A model generated the notes under the pieces. The model saw only the letters and a list, made by a program, of their open reading frames with translations, was not told the DNA's origin and ran no database searches. DNA of 64,000 bases from UBA4416 sp943362175 (GTDB lineage: Bacteria; Bacteroidota; Bacteroidia; B-17B0; Aurantibacillaceae), in NCBI GenBank assembly GCA_943362175.1, contig CALRIU020000011.1, forward strand, positions 119,143 to 183,142, given 5' to 3'. The position numbers and the translations under genes are program-made. Positions 34,955-44,450 of the stretch are shown piece by piece; position 1 is the stretch's first letter; each line of letters begins with the position of its first letter.

Positions 34955-35039
34955 CGGAGAAAGAGGGATTCGAACCCCCGGAACCTCGCGGTTCAACAGT
35001 TTTCAAGACTGCCGCAATCGACCACTCTGCCATTTCTCC
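34955..35039 (-). tRNA. tRNA-Ser (TGA anticodon)
   Basis: The 85-nt cloverleaf pairs GGAGAAA with TTTCTCC at the acceptor stem with a G discriminator. The anticodon loop is CTTGAAA (anticodon TGA) on the stem CAGT/ACTG. A long class II variable arm (GAACCGCGAGGTTC) and a T arm GGGGGTTCGAATCCC are present. CCA is not encoded. The long variable arm and TGA anticodon identify tRNA-Ser reading UCA-type codons. Confidence 0.95.
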
Positions 35040-35147
35040 GGGGGCGAAATTACTACTTTTTTTTATTTTACAAGCGATTTCTCTAAAATTATTTTTTGTC
35101 GTACCTTTATAGGGCTTTTACATCCCCAACATGTAAAACCTACTACA

Positions 35148-36626
35148 ATGAAACAGTTTTTCTCAGCGCTTTTTATTGTGCTTGCCCAGGGTCTCTTTTC
35201 GAACGTGACCGTATACTTCAATTACAATATTTTTAATACCGCCAGCTCAAAGCCTTACCTGGAAACGTCGCTGACTATCTCCGGCAATAGTGTTAAATTT
35301 CTTCCCGTAGCAGGGGGCAAACAAGCCAGCGTCAATGTATCGTGGCGCATCCTCAAAAACGGCCAGGTGGTAAAAAGCTCCGCCTACAACCTCATGAGCC
35401 CTAAGGTGAATGATACGCTCAACCTGCCTTCTTTTATTGACAATCAGCGCTTTGCCCTTGATAACGGCACTTACGAACTGGAGCTCTCCATTGCCGACAA
35501 TGCCTTTCCGGATAAAAAGACCACGCATAAGCAGCAGATCGTGATCGACCTGAAGCGTGAAAACAAAATCTATTCCTCCGAGATCCAGGCGCTCGAATCC
35601 TACAGCAAATCCACAACACAGGGGTTTCTGACAAAAAACGGCTACGACCTCGTGCCGTATAATATCAACTATTACCCGAAAAACCAGAATGCCCTCAGGT
35701 TCTATTTCGAGGCTTATAACATCGACAGCGTGCTGGGTAAACAGGCAAAATTTCTCTACTCCTATTACGTCGAAAACAGCGAAAACCTCAAGCCGGTAGC
35801 CTCCCTCAAAGGCCACCAGAAGCAAAACGCCCAAAGGCTCAACGCCCTGCTGGCCCAGTTCGACATCTCGTTTCTGCCCTCCGGCAATTACAACCTGGTG
35901 ATCGAGGTGAGGGATTCCGCCAACAAGGTCCAGGCTCAGAAAAAATGGTTCTTCCAGCGCCAGAGCGATGCGCCGCAGCTGCAGGACGAATTGGCCGCAA
36001 AAGACATCCGCACGATCGAAGATTTTTTTAATTCCTACCAGAGCACCGATTCCCTCAAGCAGTTTGTGGAGTGCCTGTGGCCCCGCTCCAGCACTAAGGA
36101 ACGCGAGTGGCAGCAGGTCGAAATTTCCAAAAAAGATCCTAACCTGCTCCGGAGCTACGCTGTAGAGTACTGGAAAAAAGAAGCCGGCGACAGCCTCAAT
36201 CCACTCAAGATCTGGCTCGCCTACTACAAGAGTGTACAGGAAGCCAATGTCCTGCTGAAATGCGGCAAGCAAAAAGGCTACTATACCGACCGTGGGCGCG
36301 TGTACCTGCAGTATGGCAAGCCCGACCAGCGCAACCAGGTGAACAGCGAGCCTAACACCTATCCTTATGAGATCTGGCAGTACTACCGCGTATACGATAA
36401 AGCAACCGGGAGGTTCTTTACCAATAAAAAATTTGTGTTCGTGAATGAAGCCATTGCCGACAACTGCTACAAGCTCATCCATAGCGATGTGCGCGGCGAG
36501 ATCTATGATGAGAGATGGCGCTTTAAGCTGGTGAACCGCTCACAGCAATCACAGAATATCGATGCTACCAAGCCGGTGAACACCTATGGTACCAATGTCG
36601 ATGAGAATTTTAACAACCCACGTTAA
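35148..36626 (+). CDS. GWxTD-domain secreted protein
   Basis: This 492-residue protein has a signal peptide (MKQFFSALFIVLAQGLFS) and a GWxTD domain in the C-terminal third: KQKGYYTDRGRVYLQYGKPD near residues 375-394, followed by PYEIWQYY. The usual Trp in GWxTD is Tyr here. The family is common in Bacteroidota, with a function I do not know. It is followed 3 bp later by a glycosyltransferase gene, so the two are probably cotranscribed. Confidence 0.85.
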   Translation: MKQFFSALFIVLAQGLFSNVTVYFNYNIFNTASSKPYLETSLTISGNSVKFLPVAGGKQASVNVSWRILKNGQVVKSSAYNLMSPKVNDTLNLPSFIDNQRFALDNGTYELELSIADNAFPDKKTTHKQQIVIDLKRENKIYSSEIQALESYSKSTTQGFLTKNGYDLVPYNINYYPKNQNALRFYFEAYNIDSVLGKQAKFLYSYYVENSENLKPVASLKGHQKQNAQRLNALLAQFDISFLPSGNYNLVIEVRDSANKVQAQKKWFFQRQSDAPQLQDELAAKDIRTIEDFFNSYQSTDSLKQFVECLWPRSSTKEREWQQVEISKKDPNLLRSYAVEYWKKEAGDSLNPLKIWLAYYKSVQEANVLLKCGKQKGYYTDRGRVYLQYGKPDQRNQVNSEPNTYPYEIWQYYRVYDKATGRFFTNKKFVFVNEAIADNCYKLIHSDVRGEIYDERWRFKLVNRSQQSQNIDATKPVNTYGTNVDENFNNPR

Positions 36627-36629
36627 TGT

Positions 36630-37661
36630 ATGCCTCAAAAAGTAGCGGTTGTTATCCTGAACTGGAATGGTAAATCTTTTTTAGAATCTTTTCTTCCTTC
36701 GGTCTTAACCCATTCGCCACAGGCCACGGTATATGTGGCCGACAATCAATCCAGCGATGACAGCGTCCTCTTTTTGAAAGAACATTTTCCATCGGTAAAG
36801 GTCCTTATCAATCCCGGCAACGAAGGCTTTGCCAAAGGCTACAACCTGGCCCTAAAGCAGATAGAAGCGGAATATTACGTCCTCCTCAACTCCGATGTGG
36901 AAGTGACAGAGCACTGGCTGGAGCCTATGCTGGCCCTGATGGACAAGAACCTCCAGGTGGCAGCCTGCCAGCCAAAAATCCTGGATTACAAGAAGCGGAA
37001 CACCTTTGAGTATGCCGGAGCTTCGGGCGGTTTTATTGATCATTATGGCTATCCCTTTTGCCGCGGACGTGTGTTCAATGAGCTGGAAGAAGACCAGGGG
37101 CAGCACAACAACAGCATAGAAACCTTCTGGGCTACAGGAGCCTGCATGATGGTAAGAGCGGAGGTCTTCTGGAAAGCGGGTGCCTTCGACAACGATTATT
37201 TTGCCCACATGGAAGAGATCGATGTGTGCTGGCGCATGAAAAACCTGGGCTACAGCATTTATGTAGAGCCCGCCTCGGTCATTTATCACGTAGGCGGAGG
37301 AACCCTCAATAAGCTCAGCCCGCGGAAAACATTTTTAAACTTCAGGAACAACCTCATCACCTTTACCAAAAATGCCTCTTCCCGCTTTCTGCTGCTTAAG
37401 ATCCTGTTCCGCATGGTGCTCGATGGCGTGGCGGCTATTAAATTCCTGCTCGAAGGCAATGGCTCACACTTCCTGGCGGTCATCAAAGCGCACTTTTCTT
37501 ATTACGGTCATTTACCATCAACCCTCAAAAAACGGAAAGCCATGAAAGCCATGCCGGGCTTCGCTTACACCACATCCTGCATTTATCCCAAAAACATTGT
37601 GTATTTGCATTTCATCAGGCATTTTAAGACATACAACGCTTTGATGGAACAGCACAAATAA
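36630..37661 (+). CDS. family 2 glycosyltransferase (rhamnosyltransferase-like)
   Basis: This 343-residue GT-A enzyme has the N-terminal VVILNWNGKSFLESFLPS, the DNQSSDDS nucleotide-sugar region, a DxD-like LNSDVEV (Asp near residue 90), and the acceptor-region motif FWATGACMMVRAEVFWKAGAFDNDYFAHMEEIDVCWRMKNLG near residues 167-210. A hydrophobic C-terminal stretch follows. It probably adds a sugar to a surface polysaccharide. It starts 3 bp after the GWxTD gene. Confidence 0.9.
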   Translation: MPQKVAVVILNWNGKSFLESFLPSVLTHSPQATVYVADNQSSDDSVLFLKEHFPSVKVLINPGNEGFAKGYNLALKQIEAEYYVLLNSDVEVTEHWLEPMLALMDKNLQVAACQPKILDYKKRNTFEYAGASGGFIDHYGYPFCRGRVFNELEEDQGQHNNSIETFWATGACMMVRAEVFWKAGAFDNDYFAHMEEIDVCWRMKNLGYSIYVEPASVIYHVGGGTLNKLSPRKTFLNFRNNLITFTKNASSRFLLLKILFRMVLDGVAAIKFLLEGNGSHFLAVIKAHFSYYGHLPSTLKKRKAMKAMPGFAYTTSCIYPKNIVYLHFIRHFKTYNALMEQHK

Positions 37662-37674
37662 CACCTTTCTGCCG

Positions 37675-37696
37675 CTGTTGGCGTTCTTACCAGCAG
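37675..37696. repeat. hairpin bounding the 37.7-38.1 kb repeat block (left)
   Basis: CTGTTGG pairs with CCAGCAG (one T-G pair) just after the glycosyltransferase stop. It is a degenerate relative of the perfect hairpin at 38037-38060, sharing GCCGCTGTTGG, so similar hairpins flank the repeat block on both sides. Confidence 0.5.
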
Positions 37697-37744
37697 TTTT
37701 ACTGGTGAAAAACACCTGAGCAATGGAAGACTGATGATAATCCG

Positions 37745-37828
37745 TTTTTTTTGGGCGCCGGCCGGGCTTTACGCTGCAATCTTTTGCAAAGAACAGGCAA
37801 AAGGATTTCTGCTGCAATCCCTGGCGCT
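37745..37828 (+). repeat. compound intergenic repeat, copy B1
   Basis: This copy runs TTTTTTTTGGGCGCCGGCC, then GGGCTTTACGCTGCAATCTTTTGC, a short loop, and GCAAAAGGATTTCTGCTGCAATCCCTGGCGC. It is the plainest version of the family: two arms around TTTTGC...GCAAAA with no inserted palindrome. Outer blocks match copy A in the same order. Confidence 0.65.
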
Positions 37829-37871
37829 GGCATCCATCACGGATTAAGCTAAACTCATACATTGAGCCAAA

Positions 37872-38022
37872 CCTGCGTGAAGGTCCCGATAGCTATCGGG
37901 AGAAGTGAAAATCCTTTTTTGCCGGACACTGAGCCGATGCACTGAGCTTGTCGAAGTGGCAGCCGAAGCACGGCAAAAAAGTCCCGATATCTATCGGGAG
38001 GAACGGAAAGCCTGACGGCCTC
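37872..38022 (-). repeat. compound intergenic repeat, copy B2 (inverted, with inserts)
   Basis: Read on the minus strand this carries the same arms as copy B1, but each arm is interrupted by an 18-bp palindrome of the form TCCCGATAKCTATCGGGA (one with AG and one with AT at the centre). A CACTGAGCTTGTCGAAGTG hairpin lies in the loop. B1 and B2 face each other in one intergenic gap. Confidence 0.6.
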
Positions 38023-38036
38023 TGCTCTTTCTTGCC

Positions 38037-38060
38037 GCTGTTGGTGTTTTCACCAACAGC
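38037..38060. repeat. perfect 10-bp hairpin (right boundary)
   Basis: GCTGTTGGTG pairs perfectly with CACCAACAGC around a TTTT loop. It closes the repeat block and recalls a hairpin seen between genes in other Bacteroidota. It may act as a terminator or repeat boundary. Confidence 0.6.
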
Positions 38061-38112
38061 AAGCTTCATGTCCTGATTTTTCTTTACCTTTAAGGTATCA
38101 CTCGTAAATAGT

Positions 38113-38466
38113 ATGGCCATGCGTTCCACGATCTTCTTATTGTTACTGACCCTGATCTCCCTGGCGGGATCAGCCCAAAAAACCAATCATATCAAAACCG
38201 CGATCATCAAAACGATGATCTATTGCGACCATTGCAAACAATGTGAAACCTGTGGCGATAAATTCCAGAAAGACCTTTACAACGAAACAGGCATCAGGCG
38301 TGTGGATGTAGATCCCAAAGCCATGACGATTACAGTGGTATATGATTCGCGAAAAATTGAGGCGGACCAGATCCGGAAAGCCATTTCCCGACTCGGCTAC
38401 GATGCCGATGACCTCAAAGCCGATCCTGCAGGCCTCGCCAAACTGGATGACTGCTGTAAGAAATAA
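38113..38466 (+). CDS. HMA-domain secreted metal-binding protein
   Basis: This 117-residue protein has a signal peptide (MAMRSTIFLLLLTLISLAGSAQ) and a heavy-metal-associated domain whose metal site is Cys-dense: MIYCDHCKQCETCGDKF near residues 37-53. The usual CxxC is doubled to CxxCxxCxxC. The rest fits the HMA fold (RRVDVDPKAMTITVVYDSRKIEADQIRKAISRLGYDADD), and the C-terminus has DDCCKK. It probably binds copper or another soft metal in the periplasm. It stands alone after a repeat block. Confidence 0.82.
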   Translation: MAMRSTIFLLLLTLISLAGSAQKTNHIKTAIIKTMIYCDHCKQCETCGDKFQKDLYNETGIRRVDVDPKAMTITVVYDSRKIEADQIRKAISRLGYDADDLKADPAGLAKLDDCCKK

Positions 38467-38533
38467 GCCAACAACATTTTCCTTAAAAAATTCCGGAGCA
38501 GGCCCGTTTTACGTCACCTGAGGTTTACGGTTG

Positions 38534-40078
38534 TTACGGGCGGATGACCCTGAACTCTTTTTTATAATGCTTGCACATGAGCTTGGCCACATCCCTGCCC
38601 TGGATGATGGAGATCGGAAGCCCACCGCCCGGCTGCCCCCAATGGCTGGCATAGTAAAAATGGGAAAGGTTGGGCAGGGTAAATGTCACCGGCGAGGAAG
38701 CGGCGATGTTCTCGCCCGGCAACCAGCCCTGAGCGCTGCCCTGCCAGTTGTTGGTATAACGCAGGATGGTAGCGGGTGTCGCAAAATCCACCATTTCAAT
38801 ATCGTCCTTAATCCCCGGGAACCTCAGCTCCAGGAGATCAGTCAGGCTATCCGTAAATTTCTTTTTCTCTTCGCGGTATTTCGGGCGGTCATTCTTGCGC
38901 AGATCGATCCAGTACTTACCATTCGTGGTATAGAAGCTGCAGGCCATCACCGTTTTGCCTTGCGGCGCGAGGGTTGGGTCGTAGTGGTAGAAATGCGTTT
39001 CGAGCCGGTCCCAGCTCTTGCCGCAGGGCGATACCAGGGCAATGGGTGTCGGGAACCTCAGGAAGTGCGGGTGCTCCTTGTAATCACGCTTGAGGCCATA
39101 CGTCACCAGTAATACAGAATAGTACAGATCGAGGAGCTTGCCGTCGCGAAGCTTCAGGATCTTCTCATTCACAAATTCTCCTCTCAGGTATTCGAATACC
39201 GTTTTATACCAATCGGCCGTGGAGAGCACAGCATCGCAAAGATGAGTCACCTCGTTCCTCACCAGGAGCCCTTTCGCCCGGTTGTTTTCCGTCAGAATGG
39301 CCTTTACCGGCGTATTGTAATGGATCTTCCCTCCCAGCTTCTCATAGCGCTCCGCCAGGCGCTCTGCCCAGCTCAGCGAGCCACCGACAGGATAACCGGC
39401 GCTTTTCTGATCGAAGGCCGCCATCGGAAAATTGATCACCATCATCTTCACCTCCTGCCCGTCGAACAACAGCTCAAAGCTCTCACGCAAAAACGGATTT
39501 TTCAGACGCCTCGCCACATCGTAATTGCTTTTCTTTTTCTGCTTCATGAGGATGTACAGAAACTTCAGGTAGCGGCTCATCTTAATGCCACGAATGATGG
39601 ACGGGATCAGTGGAAGCTTATCCATTTTCGGAGGAAGCTCGAAGGCCTGCAGGTCACGGATATCGCCGACAATTTCATCAATCACTTTTTTATCCTCCGG
39701 CGACAGGTCGAGCATATAGGCATGCAGGCGGTCGAGGTTGGTATAGAGCTTGAACGTATTGCTACCGTATTTGTCTTTGCTGTTCTTGACCTCTATCTGG
39801 AGGCGGATATCGTGGTTGTGAAACGGAATGGATTTCAGGTCGAGCAGCTCCGACCACATGTGGTAAAAGCCGCTTCCGGTGTCGGAACCAAGGATCCAGT
39901 GAATGGAGCCATCGATGGTAAACTCACCCTTCGTCCAGCTCGTGCAGAGGCCGCCGGGAATAGAATGCTTTTCAAAAATCTGCGTCTCGAAGCCATTCAT
40001 TTGCAGGTAGCATCCCGCGCAAAGGCCCGTCACACCTGCTCCTATGATATTGATCTTTACGTTATCCGGCACGCTCAA
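38534..40078 (-). CDS. CrtI-like FAD-dependent oxidoreductase
   Basis: This 514-residue flavoprotein has an N-terminal FAD-binding motif (INIIGAGVTGLCAGCYLQMNGFETQIFEKHSIPGGLCTSW) and a C-terminal CrtI-type end (SHFYYASHWGQPGGGLPISIIQGRDVAKLM). Members desaturate or isomerise carotenoids, or saturate retinol-like polyenes. No carotenoid genes are nearby, so the substrate is open. It lies after the hpf terminator and is transcribed on the minus strand. Confidence 0.82.
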   Translation of the reverse strand: MSVPDNVKINIIGAGVTGLCAGCYLQMNGFETQIFEKHSIPGGLCTSWTKGEFTIDGSIHWILGSDTGSGFYHMWSELLDLKSIPFHNHDIRLQIEVKNSKDKYGSNTFKLYTNLDRLHAYMLDLSPEDKKVIDEIVGDIRDLQAFELPPKMDKLPLIPSIIRGIKMSRYLKFLYILMKQKKKSNYDVARRLKNPFLRESFELLFDGQEVKMMVINFPMAAFDQKSAGYPVGGSLSWAERLAERYEKLGGKIHYNTPVKAILTENNRAKGLLVRNEVTHLCDAVLSTADWYKTVFEYLRGEFVNEKILKLRDGKLLDLYYSVLLVTYGLKRDYKEHPHFLRFPTPIALVSPCGKSWDRLETHFYHYDPTLAPQGKTVMACSFYTTNGKYWIDLRKNDRPKYREEKKKFTDSLTDLLELRFPGIKDDIEMVDFATPATILRYTNNWQGSAQGWLPGENIAASSPVTFTLPNLSHFYYASHWGQPGGGLPISIIQGRDVAKLMCKHYKKEFRVIRP

Positions 40079-40110
40079 ATGTAATCAAAATTCGTGCTTT
40101 CCTGAATAAA

Positions 40111-40136
40111 AAAAGGGAGCATCCCTGCTCCCTTTT
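40111..40136 (-). terminator. terminator downstream of hpf
   Basis: A perfect 11-bp stem (AAAAGGGAGCA with TGCTCCCTTTT) with a 4-nt loop is followed by a T run on the minus strand. It lies 20 bp past the hpf stop. Confidence 0.85.
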
Positions 40137-40156
40137 CATACCGCTCACTGCCAGCC

Positions 40157-40483
40157 TTAGCTTGGCAGCTCTTCCATGCCCAGGTTGGTTTCCTGGACCT
40201 TTTCTTTATATTTTTTAATTTGTGTTTTCAAGGCTTCGCAGGCAAGATCGATGGATTCTTCGAAGGATGCCGATTGTTTTTTGGAGAACAGTTCCTGTCC
40301 TTTGGTATGGATCTTGATCTCGGCCACTTTATTCTCACTATTGGCCGACTTGTCGAGCCTCAGAATGATCTCACTACTGATAAGGCCATCGTAGAAGAGG
40401 GTTAGTTTATTGGTTTTGTCTTTTGCAAAATCGATCAATTTTCTGTCTGCATCAAAATGCACGGATTGAATGTTCGTTGTCAT
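40157..40483 (-). CDS. hpf: ribosome hibernation factor (HPF/RaiA family)
   Basis: This 108-residue protein has the HPF/RaiA beta-alpha-beta-beta-beta-alpha fold (IQSVHFDADRKLIDFAKDKTNKL, KVAEIKIHTKGQELFSKKQSASFEESIDLACEALKTQIKKYKEK). It lacks the long C-terminal extension of the long HPF form, so it is the short type that binds the 30S decoding site. The order rpsU-xer-hpf is a conserved Bacteroidota arrangement. Confidence 0.9.
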   Translation of the reverse strand: MTTNIQSVHFDADRKLIDFAKDKTNKLTLFYDGLISSEIILRLDKSANSENKVAEIKIHTKGQELFSKKQSASFEESIDLACEALKTQIKKYKEKVQETNLGMEELPS

Positions 40484-40548
40484 AATGGATCCTCCTCCTA
40501 GGTTTTGTGTTCCGCCCGACAGGCAGAACGGGTTTATAGTTTATTGAA

Positions 40549-41442
40549 TTATGAGTCGCCCCGGGGGTGCGCCTGTTTGTATGATTTTTTTAATTTATCG
40601 ATGGTATTGTGTGTGTACACCTGGGTAGCCGACAGGCTGGCGTGCCCCAGCAGGTCTTTCACGGCATTAATGTCCGCCCCGTTATCGAGCAGGTGCGTCG
40701 CAAAGGTATGCCTTAGCACGTGAGGACTTTTTTTACTGAGGGTGGTAACGCCGCCGAGGTACGTTTTTACAGTTTTGTAGATGTAAGCTTCGCTTAAACT
40801 GTTTCCTTTCTCGTTTACCAGCAGCATAGGATTTGAAATCTTTCTGTCCTGTTTTACTTGCAAATACCCCTCAAGGTTACGCATTAACTTAACAGAAACC
40901 GGAATCATCCGTTCTTTATTGCGCTTCCCCAGTACTTTAAGATTGGCATTGGACACATCAATATCCTGTTCCTTGAGATTGGCCAGCTCCGAGCGACGAA
41001 GCCCGGCCTGGTAAAATAAGTCTATCATCAGTCGATCTGTCATACCTTTGAAGCTGTCTTCAAAAACGACGCCATCCAGCAGCTTGCTCATGCTGCTCTC
41101 GTCCACAAATTCGGGCAGGCGCTTCGGGATCTTCGGCCCCGAGATCCTGGACATCGGATTAACGGTGATCGTTTCGCGCCTTTGCAGGAACTTAAAAAAG
41201 GATTTGAGGCTGGAAAGCTTGCGGTTGACGCTTTTGGGGCTGATGCCCGAATCCATGAGCGACACCACCCATTTGCGGATTTGCTGATAATTTACCTCAG
41301 TAATGGGGAATTCTTCCTGTGAAGGACTTAGGAAGCTGAAAAACTGTTCAAGGTCAGTTTTATAGGAGACAGCGGTATGCGCGGAATATTTCTTCTCGAA
41401 TGTGAGATAATCCAAAAATGCAGATAGCTCTTCTCCAAACAT
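40549..41442 (-). CDS. XerC/XerD-family tyrosine recombinase
   Basis: This 297-residue protein has an N-terminal core-binding domain (about 1-90) and a catalytic domain with Arg in LFYQAGLRRSELANL, the HVLRHTFATHLLDNGADINAVKDLLGHASLSATQVYTH block (His, Arg, His and Tyr), matching the Xer active-site set R-H-R-H-Y. Xer enzymes resolve chromosome dimers at dif. The flanking rpsU and hpf genes show it is the housekeeping Xer, not a mobile-element integrase. Confidence 0.9.
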   Translation of the reverse strand: MFGEELSAFLDYLTFEKKYSAHTAVSYKTDLEQFFSFLSPSQEEFPITEVNYQQIRKWVVSLMDSGISPKSVNRKLSSLKSFFKFLQRRETITVNPMSRISGPKIPKRLPEFVDESSMSKLLDGVVFEDSFKGMTDRLMIDLFYQAGLRRSELANLKEQDIDVSNANLKVLGKRNKERMIPVSVKLMRNLEGYLQVKQDRKISNPMLLVNEKGNSLSEAYIYKTVKTYLGGVTTLSKKSPHVLRHTFATHLLDNGADINAVKDLLGHASLSATQVYTHNTIDKLKKSYKQAHPRGDS

Positions 41443-41520
41443 AAAAAACCTAAGATGATTACGAATTTAAGTTTAAAAATCCGGAATCCTCTTAGGTGAC
41501 TTATAAATTTTGTGAAAAGC

Positions 41521-41718
41521 CTATGCGTCAGCCAGGCCCATTTGCATTTTTTGCTTGTAAACAGCTTTAATGCGGGTCTGTCTTTGAGTGATAGATGGCT
41601 TTTCGAAGTTTTTGCGGGCACGCAGTTGTTTTACAACACCTGTTTTTTCAAATTTCTTTTTGAATTTTTTTAAAGCTTTTTCGATGCTTTCGCCTTCTTT
41701 TACAGTTACTATTAACAT
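41521..41718 (-). CDS. rpsU: 30S ribosomal protein S21
   Basis: This 65-residue basic protein starts MLIVTVKEGESIEKALKKFKKKFE and continues KQLRARKNFEKPSITQRQTRIKAVYKQK, the typical S21 pattern. It is upstream of the Xer recombinase on the same strand. Confidence 0.95.
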   Translation of the reverse strand: MLIVTVKEGESIEKALKKFKKKFEKTGVVKQLRARKNFEKPSITQRQTRIKAVYKQKMQMGLADA

Positions 41719-41833
41719 TTGATCTTTTGGATTTTAGTTTTAAATTGGGTGGCAAATATATAGCCTTATCCCTGAATATGCAAATATTAGTAACAATAAT
41801 TTGTTTATTTTAGCCTTATCAAATTGTAAAATC

Positions 41834-42022
41834 ATGAAATTTCTCGCCATTCCCGTTTTTTTAGCCCTTTTTAGCCTTATTTCATGCAAAAAGGAATATA
41901 CCTGCCAGTGCAGCAATTCCTTCTCGACCTATGATGCCGGCACCGTGGAAATGACCAAACCCCAGGCAAAGAAGCACTGCAAGAGCCTGTCGGCAGGCGA
42001 AACGAGCTGTAAGCTGAAATAA
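41834..42022 (+). CDS. small Cys-rich lipoprotein
   Basis: This 62-residue lipoprotein starts MKFLAIPVFLALFSLISCKK with the lipobox Cys at residue 18. The short mature part has four further Cys (TCQC, HC, SC). The frame opens upstream at 41801, but ATG 41834 gives the proper signal. The family is unknown. It runs towards the convergent gene at 42114. Confidence 0.6.
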   Translation: MKFLAIPVFLALFSLISCKKEYTCQCSNSFSTYDAGTVEMTKPQAKKHCKSLSAGETSCKLK

Positions 42023-42113
42023 AACCTACATTTCACAGCCATTGCGCTGAAACTACCCAGCCAGCGTGGTTTCGATCCGCCTGACCGGCCGCCTCCCAAG
42101 AACCCGTATAACA

Positions 42114-44450
42114 CTAATCCAGGATGAGCCGCGTAATGGCATTGCTGTCCATACCTTTCACCTGGTACTGGTTTGTATAATCGAGCGTGATCAGGCTTTC
42201 CTGTTTTTGCTGAGACACCTTATCCGGTTTTGTGACCTGCATCATACCATCCTCTGAAAAGCGAATGATGTAATTGGGGCGGTTCTTAAAATAATAGCCG
42301 TTCAATCCGTTCCCCGCATAAGACAGCATGTAATTCGTGTTGATGGATTTAAACAGGATGGTATTGAACTGCCTGCCAACGCTGTCGGCATTTGCGTTCT
42401 TATAATTCACATAAATGTCCTGCATCTGTCCGCTATGAATATAGCAATCGATGTTCTTGAAGCCAAGGCCGCTCTTTACCAGGGCCGAGCCCAGCTCGTT
42501 GCTGTTCTCCAGGACACTGCGGTTCAGATACAAGGGGGCATAAATGGCCACATATTTTTTCCACTCTTCCATCGACATGGGCTTCTCTTCCTTATTCTGA
42601 AATTGTTTGCAATAGGCAAAGGCCGCGTCTTGCTGGTTCATCGTCTTCCTGTTGTTGACATTATTATGTTCTCCGGGATCGAACCTGGCCTTTTTATCGA
42701 AGGCCCTGGCTTCGTGGCGAAGCTGCCTGCTCATTTTCTGGTTGAGCACAAAGCTTCCGCGTTTCGGGATGCTGTACGTGCGGTCGTCTTTCAGGCTGAT
42801 GACTTTCGCTTCGATGTCTACAAAGCCCTGATTGGTTTTCACGCTAAAGGCCAGCTCATCGCCGTTCAGCTCCTGCCGCAGATCCCAACAGAAGGCACGG
42901 CGGTTGAAGATTCGTTTGAACTGCTCTTTGCTCAGGTTGCCGGTATACATAAACTCTTTCGTTGTTAGCTCTTCTACATACGAAGGCATTTCCACGTGGT
43001 CCCTGTATGGCACGATCTTAAATACCAGGTGCTTTTCCTTGTTCTCCTTATCTTTTTCTTTGGTTTGCTTATAGTACTTCACACGGAACAAGGCTTTGGC
43101 TGTTACCGTTTTGTTTGATCCATAGCCAAAGCTACGTTCATAGACGGTGGTGTCAAGGGTTTTATCGTTCTTCCACAAATTATCTTTCCGGTAGGTGTAC
43201 AGATAGTGCTTATCGCGGAACCGCGCTTCGTAGCGCATGGTATCGGGATAAGGCTTCGCGCCGTTGATGTACCAGTAATATTCCTGCACGGCACGTGTGG
43301 CGGGCTTATTGGGCTTATCCGTTTTTTTCTGGGGAGCAGGCTTCATGGTTACCGTTTGATCTGTGGTTGTCCAGCTCCCGTTGGGATTGAGCGAGAAGAA
43401 CTGAAAACTTCCGGAAGTGTCCGTGAGCGCAAAATTAATTTTGATAACGGTGTCGCTCACTGATGTGAGTGGCGCATTATCCTCTCCGAAGGCGTTGATC
43501 TCATACATGCCTCCGCTTTTAAACAGCTGCGTTGCGCCGTTTACCTTATTGGTCATCGGAATGCCGGAGAGCATGATCTCCACCGGGTTTCTGAACTCCC
43601 TGTAAAACACCCTTACTTTGCCCTCATACACCTGCCCGTTCTCCGATAAAAAAGCCCCACGATCGATCCGGATTGTACTACCCGACTGATAGGTGAAGTT
43701 TCCCGTTTTGGACGCATCGAACACAAAAGTCGTGTCGTTGATATCGATGCCCGGGATGGGTTGCCGGATGCAGGGATAGGTCGTTGCAGGAACCGGTCTT
43801 GGGGTCGAATATGTTTTGCTCCTTCTTACCGACACCACGCCTGTTTCATTCGGCTTGTAATGATCGCCGAAATAAGCCATCGCGATGTTACGCGTTCCTT
43901 CCGCGGTTTTCAATTGAAAGGTCGGCGCGTAATTCGATTTTGCAAAACCGGCTTCACTGCTGATGTTGATGGACACCAGCGTTGGCAGCAGGCAAAGGCT
44001 GTCGGTGACAAGCTCCGGATCGGAGGCCTGGATAGAAAGCGTTTTCACCGTGTTGCCTTTCAGCAGGGGAAAAAAGGAATTTTCGAAAAAAACGGTCTGG
44101 AGCAGGGAAACGTGCTCCAGCTGTGGGAAAGCAGACAGTGGCGTTTCCAACAGGGAAAGGTCGCAATCCTCGAAAGTCAGTGTTTTCAGGCTTTTCATAG
44201 GCTTCACCAGGGCCAGCACCGAATCGGCGAGGTTGTCGCCCTCATCGAAGCCTACCAGCTTCAGCGCTGTGAGCTCTTTGTAGAGACCGATGTGCTCACG
44301 GATCTTCTTCAGCACTTTGGCATTCTGCCTGATCAGCAGGCAGGCATTCCCGTTCGGAATGGCGGGTTGTCCTAAATGAACATAGCGGGGAGTTTGGGCT
44401 GAAACAGCATAACTCATTCCCAATGTGATAAGAATGTATATGTACCTCAT
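42114..44450 (-). CDS. large secreted protein, LRR-like N-terminus
   Basis: This 778-residue protein has a signal peptide (MRYIYILITLGMSYAVSAQ). The first 180 or so residues have leucine-rich repeat spacing (LTALKLVGFDEGDNL, MKSLKTLTFEDCDLSLL, FPQLEHVSLLQTVF). The middle holds a beta-rich module seen in other Bacteroidota secreted proteins (GSTIRIDRGAFLSENGQVYEGKVRVFYREFRNPVEIMLSGIPM). The C-terminal half is unassigned and Lys-rich. No T9SS tail is evident. The role is unknown. Confidence 0.72.
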   Translation of the reverse strand: MRYIYILITLGMSYAVSAQTPRYVHLGQPAIPNGNACLLIRQNAKVLKKIREHIGLYKELTALKLVGFDEGDNLADSVLALVKPMKSLKTLTFEDCDLSLLETPLSAFPQLEHVSLLQTVFFENSFFPLLKGNTVKTLSIQASDPELVTDSLCLLPTLVSINISSEAGFAKSNYAPTFQLKTAEGTRNIAMAYFGDHYKPNETGVVSVRRSKTYSTPRPVPATTYPCIRQPIPGIDINDTTFVFDASKTGNFTYQSGSTIRIDRGAFLSENGQVYEGKVRVFYREFRNPVEIMLSGIPMTNKVNGATQLFKSGGMYEINAFGEDNAPLTSVSDTVIKINFALTDTSGSFQFFSLNPNGSWTTTDQTVTMKPAPQKKTDKPNKPATRAVQEYYWYINGAKPYPDTMRYEARFRDKHYLYTYRKDNLWKNDKTLDTTVYERSFGYGSNKTVTAKALFRVKYYKQTKEKDKENKEKHLVFKIVPYRDHVEMPSYVEELTTKEFMYTGNLSKEQFKRIFNRRAFCWDLRQELNGDELAFSVKTNQGFVDIEAKVISLKDDRTYSIPKRGSFVLNQKMSRQLRHEARAFDKKARFDPGEHNNVNNRKTMNQQDAAFAYCKQFQNKEEKPMSMEEWKKYVAIYAPLYLNRSVLENSNELGSALVKSGLGFKNIDCYIHSGQMQDIYVNYKNANADSVGRQFNTILFKSINTNYMLSYAGNGLNGYYFKNRPNYIIRFSEDGMMQVTKPDKVSQQKQESLITLDYTNQYQVKGMDSNAITRLILD

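Noticed and set aside
40549..41442. Integrase of a mobile element
   Set aside because: It lies in the conserved rpsU-xer-hpf set, so it is the housekeeping Xer.
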